A stretch of DNA of 64,000 nt from Canna indica (taxonomy: Eukaryota; Streptophyta; Magnoliopsida; Zingiberales; Cannaceae): the NCBI GenBank assembly GCA_034359265.1, contig CP136893.1, positions 22,700,001 to 22,764,000 on the forward strand, given 5' to 3'. Within the stretch, counting starts at the first letter, position 1. Each line of letters begins with the position of its first letter. The position numbers and the translations under genes are program-made. Shown one piece after another: positions 56,580 through 64,000 of this stretch. Under the pieces are notes generated by a model that was given only the letters and a program-made list of their open reading frames with translations, searched no databases and had not been told where the DNA came from.

Positions 56580-57196
56580 ATAAATTCCGGCGCCGGAGTC
56601 AGGTGGACTCCGACGCCGGCGTACAGTGGCCGGACACACTGTCCGGTCACTGTACAAGGTCCGACGGCGGCCATCGGCCAACCGCCGCCGGCCGAAACCC
56701 TAGAAATAGGGTTTCGGTCGGATTGATTCCCGTCGGCCGCAACGGGAAGAGACGGCCGGCCGACGAGGCATACCTGGACAAGTCGGCAGCAGCGGGAGGA
56801 GGAAGAGGCGTCGTCGGCGTCGTCGGCAGGAGCGGCGGCTGCAGTAGCGGGAGGAAGAAGGGTCGGGCGCGAGAGCGTGCCCTATATAAACTTATCAGCA
56901 ACGGCTCACTCGCCCGTTAGAAAGCCGTTACTGTTAAGTTATCATCAGCAACGGCTCACTTATCCGTTAGAAAGCCGTTGCTGATAATTAAAATATCAGC
57001 AACGGCTCGCCTTTCCGTTAGAAAGCCGTTGCTGATAATTAAAATAATCTGCAACGGCTCGGGTATCCGTTAGAACGCCGTTGCAGATACAAATATCTGC
57101 AACGACTCGGGCGGCCGTAAGAATGCCGTTGCAAATAGCAACGGCTTGAGCGGCCGTTGCTGATAGCCGTTGCTGAAGACCAAGTTTCTAGTAGTG
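56580..57196. repeat. GC-rich leader and right subterminal array of CACTA copy 2
   Basis: 56580-56880 is GC-rich with local palindromes (ACAGTGGCCGGACACACTGT, CCGGAGTCAGGTGGACTCCG). From 56888 to 57170 about five units of roughly 50 bp repeat. Each pairs AGCAACGGCTCACTCGCCCG with AAAGCCGTTGCTGATAATTA, so each unit is itself an inverted repeat. The array ends at the CACTA terminus. Confidence 0.88.
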
Positions 57197-57199
57197 TAA

Positions 57200-58800
57200 T
57201 TTCCCGTCGCTGATCCAATCTCCGTGGGTTGTTTCTGGTAACTCGGGTTTTTTGGATTTATCTGGTTCTTTTAATTTACCGGTCATTCTGATGATTGCTC
57301 TAATGCCTTAGTTTGTGATTTTATGATGGTTGTTATTGCTCGATCTTTGTGTTAAACCCTAGTATGGTTGTTATTACACTTGTTTTTGTAATGCTTCAAG
57401 TGAAATTATATTAATTTGAAATAACTGTTTCATCAATTGTTATTTGCTAGATGTTGTTTGATCAATACATAACCTATCTAAGCATATAGAACTGCATTTG
57501 ATAGGTTAAGTAGTCCTTTGATACCAATCTAGTATCGTGGCTTAGTTTTACCAATTCTTCAGTAGGCAAATAGTTGGTCTACATTGTCTTACTTGAAGCG
57601 CTGGATGCAAAGTAATTAAGTTAAAGAGGAAAATATTGCATTCTTTCTCTACAAGTCTTGAAAATATGTCAAAACACTTACAACTGTAGGAGTTCAGATT
57701 TATATTCATTAACTAACTTTGAGCAAATTCAAATCCTAGTTACATAGCTTCGTAGACCACAGAAAGAATTTTGATTGTATGGGCAGATCTCTAGCATGAA
57801 CCATATATATGGTAGTTCACTTCCCATGATTGAATGGTCATGCACAGACCAAGTGTTCATCAATTGACAGCTAATTAGTAGGTATTCCTATGATGCAACA
57901 ATTAGTAGTTAAGTCTAAAAGCTCGCCAACTCAAAGTTTCTTTCTTTAGGCAACAAATGGTATTCCTGTGATGCACCAAATTTCAAGTTTTAGCTCCATG
58001 CATTGCACCATGGATAGCTCTCTCCTACTAGGATCAAACGTCCACACTTCTGTTTCCTTGAGTTTTAATACAACAACTCAGCAACTATCATGACTCAAGC
58101 TTAAATACTTGAGTTCAATTCAAGTTTTTAAGTTCGAGTTTAATATATAGTTTTATTTTCATGATTAGTTGTATCATAATTTTACAAGACAAGGTGAAGA
58201 TGTCGGGACCTTCCACGACTACATATAGTCGCAGTCGCAGATGATGAAATTTTTGATAGTAAAATCTTTCTGTAAATTCCTTGTGTGCTCTTTGTGCCAC
58301 GACTGATGAATCACATGAAGACCTCTTTGGTACATATACTTACATCAGGCAAGGGTGGACAGCCAGGCTGGAATTGTGCAAACTCCTCTCCTTGTCATTA
58401 TTCGACCTTGGCTTCTCAAGCCTCAAGGAGACTTTCGCCTCAACCAATTTTCCTACAATTAATTTTCCAGTTTGAAAAATAGAAAAGTATATTTACACAA
58501 ATGCCCTTGTGCTCAGATATAAGCATTTCACTTAAGTGAGGGCTTTATTGACTTTTGAACCGTTGATCGTTATTGCTTGCTACTTCACCCTTCCTGTCTT
58601 CATTTCTTCTGCTGCATTCTTCGTGCTTGTTCTGCGATTGCTTCATCATATACCCCTTTGACTTGTATATTTTCCATCCTCCTCCTCTCTTGGACTTTAC
58701 TTGTATTTCTTAAATTTTATGACAAATATAAGTATTTTCTTTTTCAAAAAAGATAAACCAATTTTTCTTTATCAATAATTTGTTTCGGTGTTGACCTTTG
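57200..58800. other. Upstream intergenic region of the RING gene, no gene recognised
   Basis: It is AT-rich throughout. A short phrase is duplicated: GCAACAAATGGTATTCCTGTGATGCA at 57950 resembles TAGTAGGTATTCCTATGATGCAAC at 57875. Two overlapping short frames at 58281-58482 have no recognisable domain. Upstream control sequences of the RING gene probably lie in the last few hundred bases. Confidence 0.4.
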
Positions 58801-58810
58801 AGGCTTTGAC

Positions 58811-58818
58811 TATATATT
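58811..58818 (+). promoter_or_regulatory. TATA box of the RING gene
   Basis: TATATATT in GACTATATATTGAAAC, 55 bases before the start codon. With the usual 25-35 base spacing, transcription would start near 58840-58848 and the leader would be only about 20 bases long. Confidence 0.6.
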
Positions 58819-58865
58819 GAAACACTTGCCTTCCTCACCTTCCATGTAATCCCGAGAATGAGAGC

Positions 58866-59453
58866 ATGGCAATACTTCCATCTCTCCTCTTCTCCTTCCT
58901 CTCAATTCCCTTCTCCAACCTGCTCATCTCTCTCATCCGAACACTTCACCGTTTCGCCGCGTCGGTCATCCAGCTGCACGCAGGAGCTCATCTCACGGGG
59001 CCGCCGGCGAGCCCCCACCTCCTCGGCGAACACCGTCACACCGCCTCGGAGCAGGTAATTCTACTCCCGTGGGAGGTCAACCTCGGCATAACCCAGTACA
59101 AGTCCTCCATAGCGAGGTCGACCTCAGGAGATGAGACTAGCAACAGCGTGGAGTGCGTCTTCTGCTTGTCCGACGTCGAGGAAGGGGAAGAGGTGAGGGA
59201 GCTGCGGTGCAAGCATCTCTTCCACCGGCGGTGCCTGGACCGGTGGCTCGTCGAGCGGCGGGCCACGTGCCCGCTGTGCCGGGACGCGTTGGTGCCTCAC
59301 GAGATGGCGGCGACGAAGGGCGACGACGCGGCGGACGGCGATGACGACGGCGAGGAGCTCGCGGACTTCGCCACCGTGGTGTTGCTGCTGGCTAACTACG
59401 CGCCGCAGTGGATCATGACTTCAATTAATCTCAGCCCTTTTTGCGCGGGTTAA
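58866..59453 (+). CDS. RING-H2 finger protein, probable E3 ubiquitin ligase
   Basis: A single-exon 195-residue protein. Residues 3-30 are hydrophobic (LPSLLFSFLSIPFSNLLISL) and may anchor it to a membrane. The RING-H2 finger is complete: C97, C100, C115, H117, H120, C123, C135 and C138 (CVFC, RCKHLFHRRC, CPLC), followed by an acidic stretch DDAADGDDDGEE. Such proteins recruit E2 enzymes and transfer ubiquitin to targets; the size and single finger resemble the plant RHA/XERICO/BRH1 type, but the substrate cannot be told. The start is the second ATG (AGAGCATGG, strong context); another ATG 8 bases upstream is out of frame. GC-rich codons set it apart from its AT-rich neighbourhood. Confidence 0.9.
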   Translation: MAILPSLLFSFLSIPFSNLLISLIRTLHRFAASVIQLHAGAHLTGPPASPHLLGEHRHTASEQVILLPWEVNLGITQYKSSIARSTSGDETSNSVECVFCLSDVEEGEEVRELRCKHLFHRRCLDRWLVERRATCPLCRDALVPHEMAATKGDDAADGDDDGEELADFATVVLLLANYAPQWIMTSINLSPFCAG

Positions 59454-59752
59454 TTTGCGGGGGGAGGCGTTTGTGTTGTGCTTGAAAATGAAAGAGGTCG
59501 AGCAGTGGAGGAAGGCGGCGGTGTAAATTTCGTGTTTGCTGCGATCCGCCATTAATGATTAATTATCTCAATGTTTTTGAATTTCTATTTGATATAAATG
59601 TCTTTTTGCTTGTGTTTTCCATTTTTCTTTAATATCTTGTGATCTGTAGAATTATATTATATGATCGAGCAGCTTAATTATTTTTTCTATCCATTTTTTA
59701 AATATAAAATATCGTTCAGTATATGTTGGTGCAATGGATTCTACAGTAAGTT

Positions 59753-61245
59753 TATGGGGACGTTCTGCCACTTGAGCGCTCATCAAATTCTTGAATTCCA
59801 TCGTACACCTTGGTTAGGTGACATGCAATTAAATATCGGATGATGACAAGTACTGGAGTGAGAGCAATTGATAATCAAAAGATGTGAGCACCGAAAAATT
59901 AGGAGGATATATATTATACAATTATTTTCAGTACAATAGGAATTAATTGTAGACCATAATGTTTCATCCTCTCAAAAAAATAAAAAATCACAATAGATAA
60001 TCATATTAAAATTTAAATCCTAAATTTTTAGGCAACTTTCAATACATTGTCATCAACTGTGCTACCCGTAGTTGACTTCCACTCCTTACCTATAGTTGAA
60101 CCAATGACTGTGGATTCATGTAATGAAAATACTTTTATATAAATATATGTCCTAATTTTTCGGTGCTCATGTCTTTTGGTCACCAATCACGGGTCCCACT
60201 TGAAAACTTGTCATCATCAAATATTCAAGAGTATTGCTATATTCTTCTTAAAACTATGCATGTACTGAACTATAATTATTGGGTCCAGTCGGACTAGACC
60301 CGGCATTACCCCATCCTTCATCTGAACCAAACCGTGTCGCCCTGCTAGGAGTCTCCGCCCAAATTACATCCTCGAGCCAGGTCAAACAGTTTTATCCGTG
60401 GAATCCCCCCGATCATACATGGACTCTCACGTCCTCCCTCGTCTCGAGGGATATACCATCATAAGCGTGCCATCTCCGGAATTGACCTTGATCCATTTCG
60501 GGCAACAATCCTAGCGAGATTACCGGGCAGCATAATATCTCTACTTGCAATATATACATACATGACACACTAAGGTAACTCTAAGTTCCAATTCCATAAA
60601 CTCTACATTGGAGTCACCCTAACTTGGGTGTCGGAGTGTCTTTTGCGGGTCCCCCCTCCCCCCGACAGCGCTAAACCAGACAAGAAGAGATGTCGAACCG
60701 GACTGAAAGACCTCTCGACTCTCAAGCAGGAACATTTGGCGCCCAGGACCGAGTAAAGCTTATCTCCCCCACAATAGTTGAAACCCGGAGTCAAGCTTAT
60801 GGGGCCCGTCCTGCCACTTTAGCGCTCATTAAATTCTTGAATTCCATCATACACCGTGGTTAGGTGATATGCAATTAAATATCCGATGATGACAAGTTTT
60901 CAGATGGGACTAGCAATGGGTGACCAAAAGATGTGAGCATCGAAAAATTAGGACATATATTTATATAGAAGTATTTTCATTACAATGAGCATATACAATG
61001 AGAATTAATTGTAGGTCATAATAAGTTAGGTGTTTCGATCACTCCCACTCCTCACTAATCTGTTCATCACTAATCTATAGTTGAACCAATGAGCCGTGGA
61101 CTCATATAATGAAAATACTTTTATATAAATATATGTCCTCCTAATTTTCCTATGCTCACATCTTTTGCTCATCAATCGCTAGTCTCACTTGATAACTTGT
61201 TATCATCAGATATTTAAGTATTGCTATATCATTCTAAAAATTAAT
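59753..61245. repeat. Tandem duplication with palindromic MITE and LTR relic B
   Basis: 59753-60262 and 60798-61245 are direct copies. Both begin TTATGGGG(A/C)..CTGCCACTT.AGCGCTCAT and share TTCTTGAATTCCATC and TGCAATTAAATATC. Each holds a palindromic MITE (59833-60227 and 60872-61223) whose arms begin GATGATGACAAG and contain AAGATGTGAGCANCGAAAAATTAGGA. LTR relic B (60280-60790) lies between them, so the repeat unit is about 1045 bp and the second copy is partial. Confidence 0.8.
60280..60790 (+). repeat. Gypsy-type LTR relic B with primer-binding-like site
   Basis: It aligns with relic A (46985-47470) over most of its length. It then continues past the shared end CAGGAACA into TTTGGCGCCCAGGACC (60736), which resembles the TGGCGCC start of plant gypsy primer-binding sites. 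It is thus the end of a 5' LTR plus a few bases of leader. No internal genes follow. Confidence 0.6.
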
Positions 61246-61880
61246 GTGCGCGCCCAATGATTTTTCTAACCACTCACAATAATATGAATTATAATTTTAT
61301 CAACAATCATGAGCACTTTACTGTATGTAAGTATTAGAAAAAAATTTAGACACATGAATTAGAAAAATTTAGTATTTCTATTTTTCTATTTGTAGCAAGT
61401 TGTTTATGTCTCATCGTTAATTTCTTCCCATCGTCTTTATACAAGTTTCGATAAGGTGATATTAAGAAAAAATATCTTAAAAACACCTTGAAGTTTCTTT
61501 TATAAAATACAATTTAACGTGTAATATCACGTGTAAGTAAATGGTTTACTTTCAATTTACCCCTGGAAGTTTCAAGTTTTGGTCATTTTGTTTGTCATAC
61601 TTTTAATTGTCAATTTGCTTTTCATGCTTTAAAAAATGTTAATTTGAACCCAGTTTCATTTTTATTTCAATTTGGCATATGAATGTTTGATGTGGGTTTA
61701 ATTTGGCTTTTTTTTCTTCAAAATGCTAATGACGTCTAAAGTTTTATCATTTCTCGATCATTTGTGAAATACTTATTATTTAAGTGTGATGATAAGTGTA
61801 TCTTTTCATGTGCAAGTAGTTGAATCTTAGCAACCTTGGATGCATAAGGTCACTTCCTAAAATACACTTCGCTAATAGCA
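61246..61880. other. AT-rich DNA, no gene recognised
   Basis: Phrases such as TTTACCCCTGGAAGTTTCAAG and TCAATTTGCTTTTCATGC around 61555-61680 resemble the intergenic MITE-like text seen near 11850 and 27800. Nothing coding. Confidence 0.4.
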
Positions 61881-64000
61881 CTCTTGTTCTTCATTCACAC
61901 CCTCACAATTGTCGTTACCAACAATAAGGATGCACTCTTTTCACATGTTAAGTCCATTTTCAACAAAGGTAAAAGCTTCTTTAAGAAAGGTAGCACATGC
62001 AATAGTGGAGTATGTACTATTGGTGGTGAGGTCGATAGATCGTCGAAAGGCTGTAGCAGGAGGAGTACCCTACATAGATTTCGTCAGAGTGAGGCCAATA
62101 GAGTTCACGGTTACAAACTGAAAGGTAGAGATCACTAGTTTCCTTAGTGACTGCTATGAGCTATGCGAGGTGCTGGCATGCACTTCGAAGGTAGGGCGAT
62201 AGCTAAGGGGACCAGCTAAGGAGTGACTCGATGGGAGACTGATGCATCACCCCCTACCTAGGAGGAATTTAAGGGAGCCGTAATTGAGCAGTATTTGCCC
62301 CCGAAGTGTCCATGATAGACGGGCAACATAGTTTGAGCAGCTCAAGCAAACTGGGAGCATAACAGTTCAGGAGTACGAGATGGAGCTCACCAGACTATCT
62401 CGGAATAATTCGTTGATCGTGTCGACTAAGGCAGCCAGAGTTAGGAGCTAGGTTTGTGGGAGGAGGCATTGGGGTGTGTGCTATGGCTGCACGAATGCAT
62501 GTTTCGAGTGTGGTCAGATGGGGCACTTCAAGAAAGATTGTCCACCTAGTGGCAGTCAAAGAGCAACACATTCTCGGGGAAATGCACTGGCTTCAGTAGC
62601 TTCAGTGGCACAGAGGTGTTAGTCTCATGAAAAGGGGCAACACACTACTGGTTCAGGGAAGGTCCCTGCTTAGGTGTTCTCACTAATAGTAGCTTCAGTG
62701 GAACTGAGGTGTCGAAGGCTGTAGTAACATGTACACTAGCTATGTGTTCAGTTATAACATTTGTGTTGTTTGATCCGAGTGCTATGGATTCCTTTATTTC
62801 TATTGCATTTGCATCATTGATGGGTAAGAATGAAAGCTTACTCAAGCACCCTTAGTGGTGCACCCTTTGTTTCTATTGATATACCCTCCCGGTGGAGACG
62901 GTCTTCCTTGACTATGAAGTGTCAGTGTGTGGGCATATGTTAGAGGATGAACTAGTGTTGTTGTCGTCACTGGAGTTGGATGTGGCCTTGGGGATGGATT
63001 TGTTGTCCTCTCACTATGCATTAGTGGATTGTAGTGAAAAGGTTGTTATCTTCACTAAGCCTGAGCTACCGCAGTTTATCTTCCAAAGTGAGAGAAGAGG
63101 AGAGTCAATGAGAATTATTTCAGCCCTTAATGTCTGGAAGCTACTTGTTGGGGGTTGTCTATCATTTATGGTTTTTGTATATGTGGTTGAGGAAGCGACC
63201 AAAAAAGTAGAGGAGACATCGGTTGTCAGTGAATTTCCTGATGTCTTTTCGGATGAGCTACTAAGGCTGCCACCGGAGTAGAAGATAGAGTTTTGTATTG
63301 ATTTGCAGCAGGGGGTGAAGCCGATTTCGATTCCCCCCTATCGGATGACACCGGCAAAATTGAAGAGCTTAAGTCTCAACTGCAAGAGTTGATGGATTTG
63401 GGCTTCATTCGCCCGAGTGTGTCTCTGTGGGGAGCACGAGTGTTGTTCGTCAAGAAGAATGATGGGTCCATGCGCATGTGCATTAACTACAACAGTTGAG
63501 CAAGGTGACTATTAAGAACCGTTACCCACTACTGAGGATTGACAACTTGTTTGATCAGCTGCAAGGAGCGCATCAGTTCTCCAAGATTGATTTGCGATCT
63601 GGGTACCATCAATTGAGCATTCGGGATTAGGATGTGCCCAAGACTGCATTCAGGACGAGATATGGCCACTATAAGTTTTTGATCATGTCCTTTGGATTGA
63701 CGAATGCACCGGTAGCTTTCATGGATTTGATGAACCGAGTGTTCAAGGAATACTTGGATAAATTCGTCACCTTTTTCATAGATGATATTGTGGTGTATTG
63801 AGCACTTGAGAATGGTCTTAGAAACCCTTAGATGACATCAACTACATCCCAAGTTTTTCAATGCGAGTTCTGGCTGGACAGGGTAGGATTCTTTGGGCAC
63901 ATTGTGTCGCGAAAAGGAGTGAAGGTAGACCATGGAAAGGTGGAGGCAGTCAAGAAATGAGAACAGTGGACCAGTGTGACAGAGGTTTGTAGTTTCTTGG
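61880..64000 (+). pseudogene. Ty3/gypsy polyprotein remnant (gag-protease-RT), runs off window
   Basis: Broken frames give, in order: gag (LEQTGSITVQEYEMELTRLS at about 62330-62405), then a CCHC zinc knuckle CFECGQMGHFKKDC at 62500-62541. A retropepsin-like region (62892-63281) reads LELDVALGMDLLSSHYALVD then CSEKVVIF, with FPDVFSDELLRLPPE leading into RT. The reverse transcriptase pieces are [29 protein letters not shown] (from 63691) and FIDDIVVY (63775-63798). Stops lie at 62450, 63279, 63497, 63628 and 63799, and frameshifts occur near 63350-63500. The order PR-RT and the sequences are those of plant Ty3/gypsy chromoviruses; it is inactive. The rest lies beyond the window. Confidence 0.88.

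Larger units (their letters stand above)
49927..57196 (-). mobile_element. Complete CACTA (En/Spm) transposon, copy 2, TSD TAA
   Basis: It starts CACTACTAGAAAAATGGTC at 49927. Its right end at 57196, inverted, reads CACTACTAGAAACTTGGTC, and 28 of the first 31 terminal bases match. TAA flanks it at 49924-49926 and 57197-57199. It carries both genes of an autonomous element in minus orientation: a TNP2-type transposase (52334-55804) and a five-exon second protein (50721-52256). Long subterminal repeat arrays lie at each end and a 190-bp palindrome upstream of the transposase. Both reading frames are open, so it may be autonomous. It sits 60 bp beyond a gypsy LTR remnant. Confidence 0.96.

Noticed and set aside
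61880..64000. Possible endogenous pararetrovirus because of the CCHC knuckle followed by protease and reverse transcriptase
   Set aside because: The retropepsin context (ALGMDLLSSHYALVDCSEKV) and gag are those of plant Ty3/gypsy chromoviruses, and no movement protein or viral coat region is seen.

Overview
This window is nuclear DNA of a flowering plant. It has intron-bearing transposon genes, plant-type CACTA, hAT, PIF/Harbinger, Mutator-like, LINE, copia and gypsy sequences, a plastid-targeted RETICULATA-family gene and a plant RING-H2 gene. The two host genes are very GC-rich, mostly at third codon positions, while the DNA around them is AT-rich. That contrast suggests a monocot, more likely a non-grass one; this is inference and the species cannot be named from the sequence alone. 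No virus, organelle or bacterial segment was seen.

Only two host genes are supported: a RETICULATA-related chloroplast protein (35197-36333, +) and a small RING-H2 ubiquitin ligase (58866-59453, +). Nearly everything else is transposable elements, many nested. 1-10246: CACTA copy 1 (left end outside the window), broken by a complete 3.8-kb hAT element (4318-8129, 8-bp target duplication). 10247-14430: AT-rich DNA with a 1.69-kb palindrome and a Mutator-like MITE. 14430-16095: LINE remnant. 16096-26240: an internally deleted CACTA copy (copy 3), itself split by a 7.3-kb CACTA element (16425-23744, TSD TAA). That inner element carries fragments of two host genes, an NADPH oxidase (Rboh) and a PHOSPHO-type HAD phosphatase. 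26241-34110: purine-rich DNA, a small CACTA element with a Mutator-like MITE inside it, and a dead copia gag.

35197-36333: RETICULATA-related gene. 37612-39102: hAT-type element carrying a malectin-like receptor-kinase fragment (8-bp TSD). 39601-43542: complete PIF/Harbinger element with both of its genes open. 44013-44258: palindromic MITE. 46200-49866: degraded LTR sequences. 49927-57196: complete CACTA copy 2 with TSD TAA, an uninterrupted 1156-residue TNP2-type transposase and a five-exon second protein. 58866-59453: RING gene. 59753-61245: tandem duplication holding a palindromic MITE and an LTR relic. 61880-64000: decayed gypsy gag-protease-RT running off the window.

The elements record a layered history. 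CACTA copies 1, 2 and 3 belong to one broad lineage, with copies 2 and 3 especially close. Copy 2 and the Harbinger element look young, since their ends, target duplications and reading frames are intact. The strongest leads are the two gene-capturing elements, the long palindromes that could fold into hairpin RNA, and a palindrome kept upstream of the transposase gene in CACTA copies 1 and 2.
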